Assembly: GCF_003236175.1 (NCBI RefSeq)
Contig: NZ_QKTW01000027.1
Location: 3,100 to 63,597, forward strand
DNA: 60,498 nucleotides
DNA from: Taibaiella soli
Lineage (GTDB): Bacteria; Bacteroidota; Bacteroidia; Chitinophagales; Chitinophagaceae
Reading direction: 5' to 3'
Part shown: piece by piece, positions 53,149-60,498 of the stretch
How the letters are laid out: each line of letters starts with the position of its first letter
Numbering within the stretch: the first letter of the stretch is position 1
Program-made: the position numbers and the translations under genes
Notes under the pieces: model-generated
Seen by the model: the letters and a program-made list of their open reading frames with translations, nothing else
What the model was told of the DNA's origin: nothing
The model's database searches: none

Positions 53149-54183
53149 ATGAGTGAAGAAAGAACAGAAGTATCGTCATTAGGGGAGTTTGGACTGATAG
53201 ATCATCTGACGCAAAACAATGAAACAAGAAACGCCGGCACCATTTTGAGTGTAGGTGATGATGCCGCTGTGATTGATCAGTTTGGTCGTCAGACGGTTAT
53301 TACTACTGATTTATTGCTCGAAGGCGTTCATTTTGATCTGATGTATACGCCATTGCGTCATCTTGGCTATAAATCGGTTGTAGTTAATCTTTCTGACGTA
53401 TGTGCGATGAATGCGATCCCAACTCATATTACAGTCAGCATCGGTATTTCTAACCGTTTTTCCGTAGAAGCACTCGATGAATTTTACGAAGGCGTATATG
53501 CTGCCTGCGAAAAATACAATGTGGATCTCATCGGCGGTGATACTTCCAGTTCCTTAAAAGGTTTTGTAATCAGTATAACTGCGATTGGTGAAGTCGCGCC
53601 AGATAAATTCGTAACCCGTAGCGGTGCTAAAAAAGGTGATCTGATCTGTGTTTCCGGCGATCTCGGTGGTTCTTATTTAGGGCTGCAGATGCTGGAACGC
53701 GAAAAGAAAATCTTCCTCGAAAGTCCGGCTGTACAGCCTGATTTGGAAAACAGAGCTTACATTGTTGGCCGTTTGCTGAAGCCGGAAGCCCGTTTGGATA
53801 TTATTCAATGGCTGGCAGAAAAAGAAATTGTACCGACTTCCATGATAGATATCAGTGACGGACTAAGCTCAGAGCTGAAACATATTTGCCAGAAAAGTGA
53901 GGTTGGCGCTGTGGTTTATGACGAGAAACTTCCAATCCATACCGAGACCAAAGAAGTCGCGATGGAATTTGAAATCGATGCGACAACTTGTGCATTGAGC
54001 GGCGGCGAAGATTATGAACTGCTGTTTACCGTTCCGCAAAGCGAATATGAAAAAATCACATTGAGTGAAAAGATAAGTGTAATCGGCTACGTTACCGAAG
54101 CTTCAGAAGGATTGCATCTGATTACACGTCAGGGCCGCAAGCATGAATTGCATGCACAAGGTTGGAATGCGCTCAAAGGATAA
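53149..54183 (+). CDS. thiL: Thiamine-monophosphate kinase
   Basis: 344 residues. It phosphorylates thiamine monophosphate to thiamine pyrophosphate with ATP, the last step of thiamine cofactor synthesis. Family motifs: GEFGLIDHLT near the start, VGDDAAVI (nucleotide and Mg2+ binding), TTDLLLEGVHFDL, VNLSDVCAMNAIPTHITVSIGI, the GGDTSS loop and the C-terminal ISDGLSSELKHI and GGEDYELLF. Length is normal. A strong promoter begins 60 bases upstream. No thiamine synthesis genes adjoin it. Confidence 0.93.
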   Translation: MSEERTEVSSLGEFGLIDHLTQNNETRNAGTILSVGDDAAVIDQFGRQTVITTDLLLEGVHFDLMYTPLRHLGYKSVVVNLSDVCAMNAIPTHITVSIGISNRFSVEALDEFYEGVYAACEKYNVDLIGGDTSSSLKGFVISITAIGEVAPDKFVTRSGAKKGDLICVSGDLGGSYLGLQMLEREKKIFLESPAVQPDLENRAYIVGRLLKPEARLDIIQWLAEKEIVPTSMIDISDGLSSELKHICQKSEVGAVVYDEKLPIHTETKEVAMEFEIDATTCALSGGEDYELLFTVPQSEYEKITLSEKISVIGYVTEASEGLHLITRQGRKHELHAQGWNALKG

Positions 54184-54248
54184 AAAAACTTTGAGCATTA
54201 TGCATCTTTAATATTTTTTTCTATTTTAGGCTTAAATTATTCGCCCGG

Positions 54249-54764
54249 ATGAAATTTTGGAAACATACATTGATAACTGCTTGCTCCTTTGTCGGTATCG
54301 CCAGCACCGTATTATACACTGCCTGCGAAAAAGATAGCTGTACAGATCTTACCTGTAAAAACGGTGGTTCCTGCGCGGACGGTTTTTGTCGTTGTCCGAC
54401 TGGATTTGAAGGCGCACAGTGCGAAACAAGAACCGTAGATCGTTTTACAGGTACCTATTATGGCAACTCAAGATGTAATGCGTTGCCAAGTCTGGTAGAT
54501 ACAGTGGTTGTTTTCCTGAAAACAATGCCAAATACAGTAGGTTTAGTGAAAATGAGCAATATTACAGATACGCTGTATGGTACCGTAGCCGATAATGATA
54601 TTACGTTCCCGGCTCAGACAGGAAATAATACTGCCCGTTATGTGAATGCTGTAATAGATGGTAATGCTAAAAAAATCACCGTTTACGACCAACAGATTTA
54701 TGACGTAGCAGCCAATAAGCAGAACGTTTGTAATTTTATCGGTTTTACACAAACACAGCCATAA
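54249..54764 (+). CDS. Lipoprotein with an EGF-like domain
   Basis: 171 residues. The N-terminus (MKFWKHTLITACSFVGIASTVLYTAC) is a signal with a lipobox-like YTAC, so it is probably a lipoprotein. The next ~30 residues (CTDLTCKNGGSCADGFCRCPTGFEGAQCE) hold six Cys in EGF spacing, a domain mainly known from animals but found in a number of Bacteroidota surface proteins. The remaining ~110 residues form a beta-rich domain (DRFTGTYYGNSRC...) of unknown function. It is followed by a terminator, so it is a single-gene unit. Confidence 0.7.
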   Translation: MKFWKHTLITACSFVGIASTVLYTACEKDSCTDLTCKNGGSCADGFCRCPTGFEGAQCETRTVDRFTGTYYGNSRCNALPSLVDTVVVFLKTMPNTVGLVKMSNITDTLYGTVADNDITFPAQTGNNTARYVNAVIDGNAKKITVYDQQIYDVAANKQNVCNFIGFTQTQP

Positions 54765-54786
54765 ATATCAACTAAATATATTTTGC

Positions 54787-54814
54787 AGCCGGACAGTCAA
54801 GTCCGGCTTTTTTT
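54787..54814 (+). terminator. Terminator of the EGF-like lipoprotein gene
   Basis: AGCCGGAC (54787-54794) pairs with GTCCGGCT (54801-54808), then seven T. It is 22 bases past the stop. Confidence 0.88.
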
Positions 54815-54849
54815 ATGCCTGAACCGCTAGAATAAGCGCCCAAATTCAG

Positions 54850-54857
54850 TAGATTTG
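54850..54857 (+). promoter_or_regulatory. -7 box adjoining the gldA start
   Basis: TAGATTTG, an exact TAnnTTTG match, 4 bases before the ATG at 54862, the same spacing as at the TolC-type gene. It suggests a leaderless or near-leaderless message. Confidence 0.45.
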
Positions 54858-54861
54858 CGCC

Positions 54862-55773
54862 ATGTCCATTAAGGTATCTTCACTTACCAAAATTTACGGA
54901 ACGCAAACTGCGGTAGATCATATTTCCTTCGAACTGAAAAAAGGCGAAATTGTTGGTTTTCTGGGCCCGAACGGTGCCGGTAAATCCACAACCATGAAAA
55001 TGATTACTGGCTATCTGCCGCCGACTGATGGTACTGCTTCCGTATGTGGTTTTGATATTCAGCAATCACCAATGGAAGTGCGTAAGCGCCTCGGTTATTT
55101 GCCGGAGGCAAATCCGCTGTATTTTGACATGTATGTGCGTGAATACCTCGAATTCAGTGCCAATATTCACAAGCTGGGTAATAAAGCAAAAGACCGCATC
55201 GAAGAAATGATTTCTATGACTGGTCTGAGCAAGGAAGCACACAAAAAGATCGGTGCATTATCTAAAGGTTATAAACAGCGTGTTGGCCTGGCACAAGCCA
55301 TGCTCCACGATCCGGAAGTGCTGATTCTGGATGAGCCGACTTCAGGCCTCGATCCGAATCAGATCGTTGAGATCCGCGATCTGATCATTAATATCGGTAA
55401 GGAAAAGACGGTTTTACTCTCTACGCATATTATGCAGGAAGTTCAGGCCATGTGTAGCCGTGTCATCATCATCAGCAGCGGTAAAGTAGTGGCAGATGAT
55501 TCTATCGCCAATCTCCAGCAGGGACATTCTGTTCAAGATGCGTTAATTGTAACGTTCGAAAAGAATATCGATGTGGCGATGTTCAAACAATTGAAAAATA
55601 TTGGCCGTGCCGAATCAATGGGGCAAAATAGTTGGAAATTCTTTACTTCAAAACCAGATGTACTGCGTAAAGAAGTAATGCAATGGGCGCTGCAGAACGA
55701 TATCAATATCCGTTCGCTGCATGAAGAAACACAAAGTCTGGAAGAAGTATTCCGCTCATTGACGATAAAGTAG
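54862..55773 (+). CDS. gldA: Gliding-motility ABC transporter ATPase
   Basis: 303 residues, the ATP-binding subunit of the GldAFG-type transporter, needed for gliding motility in some Bacteroidota. Walker A GPNGAGKST (residues 35-43), signature LSKGYKQRVGLAQAML, Walker B VLILDEPTSGLDPNQ, and a C-terminal extension (about 215-303) usual for this subfamily. The gene name follows family resemblance (LGYLPEANPLYFDMYVREYLEF and IHKLGNKAKDRIEEMISMTGL). No gldF or gldG is nearby; gldA is also apart from gldFG in other species. Other ABC-2 exporters cannot be wholly excluded. Confidence 0.82.
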   Translation: MSIKVSSLTKIYGTQTAVDHISFELKKGEIVGFLGPNGAGKSTTMKMITGYLPPTDGTASVCGFDIQQSPMEVRKRLGYLPEANPLYFDMYVREYLEFSANIHKLGNKAKDRIEEMISMTGLSKEAHKKIGALSKGYKQRVGLAQAMLHDPEVLILDEPTSGLDPNQIVEIRDLIINIGKEKTVLLSTHIMQEVQAMCSRVIIISSGKVVADDSIANLQQGHSVQDALIVTFEKNIDVAMFKQLKNIGRAESMGQNSWKFFTSKPDVLRKEVMQWALQNDINIRSLHEETQSLEEVFRSLTIK

Positions 55774-55815
55774 TAAATAAAAGGTGGCGGATATAAAGCT
55801 GCTTTGATATAATAG

Positions 55816-55853
55816 AAACGGTCAGATGGCTCAATGTCGTCTGACCGTTTTTT
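55816..55853 (+). terminator. Terminator of gldA
   Basis: AAACGGTCAGA (55816-55826) pairs with TCTGACCGTTT (55840-55850), followed by TTT, 43 bases past the stop. Confidence 0.85.
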
Positions 55854-56011
55854 ATTTGAGTCTTTTCTGGTTTAAAATTTATAACGTTTACTCATAACTA
55901 ATAACGTACAACTCAAAAACTTTGCACTACATTCGAAGTAGAGAGCGCACTATAAATTTCCCTTCCATTTATTGAACCGTAAAGCAGCTAAAAAATCAAA
56001 CTGTTTTCACA

Positions 56012-56845
56012 ATGACATTGCAACATTTCAAACCGATGTGCAAGGCAGCTTTATGCCTCGCCACTTGCTTTTTGACGGGGACCAACAGCAAGGCACAAAA
56101 GAAGTTTACACTCTTCAACGCGATCCATTATCGCAATACGCCGGATCTGACGAGTCAATCGGTACACAAACTGAATCTTTTCTATGAGGTGCATCTGCTA
56201 GACGGGAGCAAGCAGCCGAACGATGATAGTATTCGCAAGGCGGCACTAAAATCGGAGCGCGGAGTACCGGTTACGTTAGATATTGAATCCTGGTCTTTCG
56301 CGTCTGGCGATATGGACGAAACGATCAGGAAGTATGAACAGGCGATTCATACATTTAAACAGGCCAATCCAAATGCGCCGCTTGGGTTTTATGGGGTGGT
56401 GCCAGAAAATATCATTCATAAATGGCGGAAGATGCGCTATACCGAAAATTCGGATTACAGCAATTGGCTCAATACAAACCTGAAACTGAAACCGATTGCC
56501 GATAAAGTTGATGTTTTTTTCCCGGCATGTTATACGTATACAGATGATACGATTTCCTGGAAAGAAGCGGTGACGGCAACGATTAAAGAAATAAAAAAAT
56601 ACAGTGCAGACAAACCTGTCTATGCATACATCTGGCCGCAATATCATGGTGGATTTCCGAAGGGCATTCAATTTATAGATCCTAAGGTCTGGAAATTTGA
56701 ACTGGAAACTTTGTACAATTTAACTGATGGTGCCGTCATTTGGAGTGGGAATAGGGATGCCAACAATAACGTCATCAATTGGAGTGAATCAATGCCCTGG
56801 TGGCAAGTGACGAAGGATTTTATCCGGGAGCATAATATAAAATAG
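56012..56845 (+). CDS. Secreted TIM-barrel-like protein, possible glycoside hydrolase
   Basis: 277 residues, signal peptide ending NSKAQ (about residue 28). The sequence runs FTLFNAIHYRNTPDLTSQ, VPVTLDIESWSF (acidic Asp/Glu pair at the end of a strand), LGFYGVVPENIIHKW, VDVFFPACYTYTDD, YAYIWPQYHGG and GAVIWSGNRD: a regular strand-helix order as in a (beta/alpha)8 barrel, with some resemblance to hyaluronidase-like (GH56) proteins. The DIESW acidic pair would be the catalytic site. The family is not certain. It has no T9SS sorting domain. Gap to gldA 238 bases, so a separate unit. Confidence 0.5.
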   Translation: MTLQHFKPMCKAALCLATCFLTGTNSKAQKKFTLFNAIHYRNTPDLTSQSVHKLNLFYEVHLLDGSKQPNDDSIRKAALKSERGVPVTLDIESWSFASGDMDETIRKYEQAIHTFKQANPNAPLGFYGVVPENIIHKWRKMRYTENSDYSNWLNTNLKLKPIADKVDVFFPACYTYTDDTISWKEAVTATIKEIKKYSADKPVYAYIWPQYHGGFPKGIQFIDPKVWKFELETLYNLTDGAVIWSGNRDANNNVINWSESMPWWQVTKDFIREHNIK

Positions 56846-56852
56846 GGCCGGA

Positions 56853-56936
56853 GTCAAAGGTCAAAGGTCAAAGGTCAAAGGTCAAAGGTCAAAGGTCAAA
56901 GGTCAAAGGTCAAAGGTCAAAGGTCAAAGGTCAAAA
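56853..56936. repeat. Tandem heptamer repeat, 12 copies
   Basis: GTCAAAG is repeated 11 times without error and closed by GTCAAAA. It follows the stop of the gene at 56845 by 7 bases and precedes the pdhB terminator. The neighbouring words (AACTTTCTAAGTTACAACTTAAGACG...) are also repetitive. Confidence 0.95.
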
Positions 56937-56988
56937 CAGATAAACTTTCTAAGTTACAACTTAAGACGTACAACTTAGAACTTATAAC

Positions 56989-57015
56989 AAAAAAGCCTCG
57001 CATTGCGAGGCTTTT
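56989..57015 (-). terminator. Terminator of pdhB
   Basis: A perfect 11-bp stem AAAAGCCTCGC (56991-57001) with GCGAGGCTTTT (57005-57015), loop ATT, followed on the minus strand by further T. It is 18 bases past the pdhB stop. Confidence 0.85.
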
Positions 57016-57033
57016 CAATTATTCTGAGAAAAC

Positions 57034-58017
57034 TTATTTCTTCATGTACATTACTTCTTTCACCAGGCTTACAGTGCGTGGTACATCCGGCAGATAAGCT
57101 GCTACGAGTGTTGGCGCGTAGTGCATGTTTGTATCTGCAGAAGTGATACGACGAATTGGAGCATCGAGATAGTCGAATGCTTCTTTCTGTACACGGTAGC
57201 TGATTTCAGAAGAAATGCTTGCCATTGGCCATTGTTCTTCAACAATTACCAGGCGGTTTGTTTTCTTCACAGATTCAACGATTGTCTGCCAATCCAGCGG
57301 ACGGATGGTACGGAGATCAATTACCTCGGCACTAATGCCATCTTTCGCCAGTTCTTCAGCAGCGCCCAATGCAACTTTCATCATCTTGTTGTAAGACACG
57401 ATTGTTACATCAGTACCAGCGCGTTTGATATCTGCTTTACCGATCGGGATCAGATATTCCTCTTCAGGAACTTCGCCCATATCGCCATACATTACTTCAC
57501 TTTCCATGAAAACTACCGGATCAGCATCGCGGATGGCAGATTTCAGCAAACCTTTTGCATCGTATGGATTAGAAACAGAAACTACTTTGATGCCCGGAAT
57601 GTTTGCATACCAGTTTTCGAAAGCCTGAGAGTGTTGTGCACCCAGCTGACCTGCAGACCCGTTCGGACCGCGGAAAACGATCGGACAGCTAAACTGGCCA
57701 CCGCTCATAGAAAGCATTTTTGCAGCGTGGTTCAGAATCTGATCCAGTGCCAGTACGGCAAAGTTCCAGGTCATAAACTCAACAATCGGACGGAGGCCGT
57801 TAGAAGCCGCGCCTACGCCGATAGCAGCAAAACCAAGTTCTGCGATTGGAGTATCGATAATTCTTTTGGCGCCAAATTCATCAAGCATACCCTGACTTAC
57901 TTTATAAGCACCATTGTACTGAGCCACTTCTTCACCCATCAGAAATACATTCGGATCACGGCGCATTTCTTCTTCCATTGCTTCACGCAAGGCCTGACGA
58001 AAAGCTATTGTACGCAT
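57034..58017 (-). CDS. pdhB: Pyruvate dehydrogenase E1 component, beta subunit
   Basis: 327 residues. With the alpha subunit it decarboxylates pyruvate using thiamine diphosphate and passes the acetyl group to E2. The beta-subunit pattern is complete: MGEEVAQYNGAYKVSQGM near the start, TPIAELGFAAIGVGAASNGLRPIVEFMTWNFAVLALDQILNHAAKM, the GSAGQLGAQHSQAFENWYANIPGIKVV segment, DADPVVFMESEVMYG, and VIDLRTIRPLDWQTIVESVKKTNRLVIVEEQWP toward the end. Length is normal. No alpha subunit, E2 or E3 gene lies within the window on either side, so the complex is encoded in pieces. Confidence 0.93.
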   Translation of the reverse strand: MRTIAFRQALREAMEEEMRRDPNVFLMGEEVAQYNGAYKVSQGMLDEFGAKRIIDTPIAELGFAAIGVGAASNGLRPIVEFMTWNFAVLALDQILNHAAKMLSMSGGQFSCPIVFRGPNGSAGQLGAQHSQAFENWYANIPGIKVVSVSNPYDAKGLLKSAIRDADPVVFMESEVMYGDMGEVPEEEYLIPIGKADIKRAGTDVTIVSYNKMMKVALGAAEELAKDGISAEVIDLRTIRPLDWQTIVESVKKTNRLVIVEEQWPMASISSEISYRVQKEAFDYLDAPIRRITSADTNMHYAPTLVAAYLPDVPRTVSLVKEVMYMKK

Positions 58018-58151
58018 ATTTTCTTTTTAGTTTGTTTGTGTTTATTTTTTTGGTTCTTGTAAAGTCGGCTGGTTGCAAATTTGTAAAGTCAACTTTGCGT
58101 ATGAACAACTTAACGATGTTACAAAAGGCGACCAAAGATAAGCAATCAGCT

Positions 58152-58673
58152 TTATTTTTTCATCGGTTTGAAAGTTGCTGTGCTGGTAATTCCATCTTCG
58201 GTATATTTTAATTTCAATAAGGTATCATTCAGCGTCACAATATCCATTTTTGTTTTGTCGCCAGCGCCTTTCATGGCCATGTCATCCAGTATCAACGCTC
58301 CTTCGTCATCAAAATACCAATTTGCCGAGTCGGGATTGCTACCAAAGCTTAGTACTGCTACTTTATCTGGTCTGAATTCAAATATGGTATGTTCTAAAGT
58401 ATATTGCTGTACCATTTTTGCTTCATCCATCTGTGCACGCAATATGGTTTTGATCGTGTCTGTATTCGGAACGCCATACAATGCCATGTTCATCTCCGGC
58501 GTCGTATGCTGTCCCACAGTATCCATAAACTGCTGTTTCTCCGCCATGTCCTTATCGAGCGTCTCGTTTTCCAGACTGATAGCCTGCCATTTTCTGGTGA
58601 TCAGATCTCTTTTCTGATCGCCGCAAGAAGCAAATACCAAGGTGAAAGAAAGTAATAAAAAGGTATTTCTCAT
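58152..58673 (-). CDS. Lipoprotein of unknown function
   Basis: 173 residues. The signal MRNTFLLLSFTLVFASC has a good lipobox (FASC), so the mature protein starts at Cys17 and is membrane-anchored. The rest (LITRKWQAISLENETLDKD... FEFRPDKVAVLSFGSN...WYFDDEGALILDD) resembles the beta-barrel lipocalin-like proteins seen in Bacteroidota (a W/G-rich first strand and repeated strands), but no family can be named with confidence. It stands alone between pdhB and the DUF4476 gene. Confidence 0.6.
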   Translation of the reverse strand: MRNTFLLLSFTLVFASCGDQKRDLITRKWQAISLENETLDKDMAEKQQFMDTVGQHTTPEMNMALYGVPNTDTIKTILRAQMDEAKMVQQYTLEHTIFEFRPDKVAVLSFGSNPDSANWYFDDEGALILDDMAMKGAGDKTKMDIVTLNDTLLKLKYTEDGITSTATFKPMKK

Positions 58674-58687
58674 ATTCTTATACAGGA

Positions 58688-58855
58688 ATGTGCTTTAATG
58701 TGTTTAATATGGTGAATGTGTTTTTAATGGGGGTGATTATTGTGTTTTTAAAACTAGCACATTCATCACATTTCCCACATTCATCACATCATCTCATTTA
58801 TGTATTTAAGTGTGGGCACACATTCATCACATTGCCCACATCAAACACATTCAAT
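58688..58855. repeat. Degenerate word repeat between genes
   Basis: Around 58759-58831 the word ACATTCATCACAT occurs three times (58759, 58777, 58819) among CCCACATT variants. The left part (58690-58740) has the complementary AATGTGTTT-like words, so the region can fold. Similar words recur at 60431-60490. Confidence 0.65.
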
Positions 58856-59923
58856 CTATCGTTTTACCAGTTGCTGAAAATAGGCTTTCCACTGTGGATC
58901 GGTAAATAAAGCATCAAGATTGCCATAATTGGCCTGATCTGTAGTGCGTGGATACAATTTTTTAAGCAGGGTATAGCGTGCCGCATCGCTGTCCATCGTT
59001 TTTGCGAATGCTCCTACCTGTTTTGTGTTGAAGCAACCACCGATCTGTTGGTTCAAATAACCGAGGCGCGCTTCTTCCGAACTCTGTGCCATCACTTTTT
59101 GGTAAATCGCATCAAATGTAGCATCGGAGATTGGATCAGGACAGTCGCTATTGACAATTGCGGCTTTGGGTGCATTGTCCGTAGCTGCGGGAGCTGCCGT
59201 TGCCGGTGTACTTGCATTGTCTTTATTGTCGTCTGCGTTGTTTTCGGATGCCGGCTTTGCAACGGTACCCACAACTGCGGCACCGGCTACAACTGCCGTC
59301 GCCACGTTGCCTGCTGTGTTATGGTCGTTGCTCAGTTCTATATTATCCAGAAACTTCGGCTGCCCGTCGTTTGCTGGTTTCGTTTGTGTTGCCGCTGTTG
59401 TTGATTGCGTTGCTTTTGCGGGTTGCGGTGTATCATTTGCTGCTGGTGCAGGTTCGGAAGGTACCGTTGCCACAGGAACCGCGGCGGCTGCTACCACATT
59501 CGGTGGCGGCGGCGTTGGCGTTTGTCCTGCATTAAATAAAGGTGCATGATCGTCGGTTGCGGCATTGCCGGCCTGCAGATAAAACTGCTGTTGCAGATCA
59601 TATAATGCAAACTGGCCATTTCGTTGCGTCAGCATAAAACCACGATAACCGTTTTCGGGAACCTGTACAATAAAATGCTGCGCCGGATAAGCGTTTTGCT
59701 GAAAAAGAATGTCAATATTTACCTCGCCGGCAACCAGCTTTGGTATAATGCAGTAGTTTTTGCCATAGCGCGGCAACATTTCGCCCTCCAGCTTTACATA
59801 GAAAGGCGTTTGTTTATCGCCCTGTATATATATATAGGAGTACGACTGTGCCGCTAGTTCAGTGATGGAAAAAGCAAACACGAGCAAAAAAAGCAATTGT
59901 TTGCTTAGGAAGGTTTTCAGCAT
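58856..59923 (-). CDS. DUF4476-domain protein
   Basis: 355 residues, signal peptide ending ELAAQ (about residue 25). Residues about 25-125 form a beta domain (YIYIQGDKQTPFYVKLEGEMLPRYGKNYCIIPKL). Residues about 130-255 are an Ala/Pro/Thr-rich low-complexity linker. The last ~90 residues (PDPISDATFDAIYQKVMAQSSEEARLGYLNQQIGGCFNTKQVGAFAKTMDSDAARYTLLKKLYPRTTDQANY...) are the helical DUF4476 domain, common in secreted Bacteroidota proteins and of unknown role. One base separates it from the biotin carrier gene, so they are one operon, though no functional link is known. Confidence 0.8.
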   Translation of the reverse strand: MLKTFLSKQLLFLLVFAFSITELAAQSYSYIYIQGDKQTPFYVKLEGEMLPRYGKNYCIIPKLVAGEVNIDILFQQNAYPAQHFIVQVPENGYRGFMLTQRNGQFALYDLQQQFYLQAGNAATDDHAPLFNAGQTPTPPPPNVVAAAAVPVATVPSEPAPAANDTPQPAKATQSTTAATQTKPANDGQPKFLDNIELSNDHNTAGNVATAVVAGAAVVGTVAKPASENNADDNKDNASTPATAAPAATDNAPKAAIVNSDCPDPISDATFDAIYQKVMAQSSEEARLGYLNQQIGGCFNTKQVGAFAKTMDSDAARYTLLKKLYPRTTDQANYGNLDALFTDPQWKAYFQQLVKR

Positions 59924-59924
59924 A

Positions 59925-60425
59925 TTATTCCATTTCTATAAGAATCGCACCTTTTTCTACAGCGGTACGTTCATTTACTTTGATCGCCTTTACTGTAGCG
60001 GGCGCAGTAGCCTTCAGCACGTTTTCCATTTTCATTGCTTCCAGAATCAGCAGGCCGTCACCTTTATTGATCTGCTGGCCCGGTTCTACCAATACTTTCA
60101 GTACCATGCCCGGCATTGGCGCTTTGACAGGTTCTATTTTCTGCATGGCTTTCAGATCCAGACCCATGCTCGTGAGCAGTTGATCGATCGGCTCTTTTAC
60201 CGCCACTTTATATATTTGTCCGTCAATACGGAGCGACAATTCTTTGTTTTTAAGGTCCACATTTTCAACCATCGCCGTATAACTGCCACCGTTGTACAAT
60301 ATGCTGATCAGTCCGTTTGGCTGATGTTGAATATCCAGTTCCGCAGCCTGTTCGTTGATCGTCCAGTTTGTTTCTTCCTTTGCAACGGCAAATCCGTTCT
60401 TGTCATTAATAGTAATCTGCAGCAT
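59925..60425 (-). CDS. Biotin carboxyl carrier protein
   Basis: 166 residues. Residues about 1-90 are a short N-terminal region, and residues about 98-166 the biotinyl/lipoyl domain: VKAPMPGMVLKVLVEPGQQINKGDGLLILEAMKMENVLKATAPATVKAIKVNERTAVEKG. The biotinylated Lys is residue 132, in the EAMKMEN motif. It carries CO2 between a biotin carboxylase and a carboxyltransferase of an acetyl-, propionyl- or methylmalonyl-CoA type enzyme; those partner genes may lie upstream, beyond the window edge. A -7 box lies 23 bases upstream. Confidence 0.85.
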   Translation of the reverse strand: MLQITINDKNGFAVAKEETNWTINEQAAELDIQHQPNGLISILYNGGSYTAMVENVDLKNKELSLRIDGQIYKVAVKEPIDQLLTSMGLDLKAMQKIEPVKAPMPGMVLKVLVEPGQQINKGDGLLILEAMKMENVLKATAPATVKAIKVNERTAVEKGAILIEME

Positions 60426-60447
60426 GATGCTGATGTGTTTAAGCTCA

Positions 60448-60455
60448 CAAAAATA
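60448..60455 (-). promoter_or_regulatory. Candidate -7 box of the biotin carrier gene
   Basis: The minus strand reads TATTTTTG, an exact TAnnTTTG match, 22 bases before the ATG at 60425. No TTG at the -33 distance was found. The surroundings are the same TG/CA-rich word repeats as at 58688-58855. Confidence 0.4.
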
Positions 60456-60498
60456 GTCAATGTATTTGATGTGGGAAATGTGATTTTAATGTGATAAA

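Noticed and set aside
56853-56936. CRISPR array
   Set aside because: Units are 7 bases with no spacers, and no cas genes are present.
57121-58062. Long plus-strand open frame of 313 codons
   Set aside because: Antisense to pdhB across its whole length; composition (Cys, His, Phe, Arg rich) is that of a reverse-strand shadow.

Overview
The window looks like a chromosomal segment of a Bacteroidota bacterium, probably of the Chitinophagaceae type (the family is an inference). The signs are three very different secreted proteins ending in type 9 secretion (T9SS) type A sorting domains, a gliding-motility ABC ATPase (GldA), a DUF4476 protein, a TonB receptor with a carboxypeptidase-like N-terminal domain, Bacteroidota promoter boxes (TAnnTTTG, in places with an upstream TTG) and little sign of Shine-Dalgarno sequences. 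No plasmid, phage or insertion-sequence genes, rRNA or CRISPR arrays were seen.

Region by region. 1-452: a DoxX-like membrane protein. 782-10084, all on the minus strand: exported amide and amino-acid catabolism. An L-asparaginase, an aspartate ammonia-lyase, a glutaminase and an amidohydrolase all carry signal peptides and are interleaved with three outer-membrane porins, so Gln and Asn could be deamidated, and Asp split to fumarate and ammonia, outside the inner membrane. 10386-12581: two outer-membrane beta-barrel proteins. 12764-19116: an adenylate-cyclase-like regulatory domain, a cupin, an AraC regulator, an SDR oxidoreductase, an acetyltransferase and a PAS histidine kinase. 19727-24316: a fourfold-repeat surface protein and a T9SS cargo.

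24572-29879 is the most interesting block. It holds a VgrG spike whose C-terminus is a metzincin-like zinc protease, then two paralogous exported proteins (the first starting in an ATGA overlap with vgrG), then a DUF4280 PAAR-like protein. This is best read as an evolved-VgrG effector, two immunity candidates and a spike tip, lying away from any type VI structural genes.

30050-31725: a LuxR-type response regulator with Glu in place of the phospho-acceptor Asp, then a 1-kb gene-free stretch with three terminator-like hairpins. 31726-38223: a giant beta-helix/Ig-repeat T9SS protein. 38631-41009: an ArsR-controlled operon (ArsR, SRPBCC, DoxX, YdeI/DUF1801, DUF4256) with a duplicated palindromic operator. 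41681-45398: a siderophore receptor, a PepSY membrane protein and a small membrane protein, behind a possibly structured leader. 45681-49982: a T9SS protein with GEVED domains. 50240-50311: an initiator tRNA. 50582-55773: a TolC-type protein, an inositol monophosphatase, ThiL, an EGF-like lipoprotein and GldA. 56012-60425: a secreted TIM-barrel-like protein, the pyruvate dehydrogenase E1 beta subunit, a lipoprotein, a DUF4476 protein and a biotin carboxyl carrier protein. Intergenic regions are rich in short word-like tandem repeats and palindromes.
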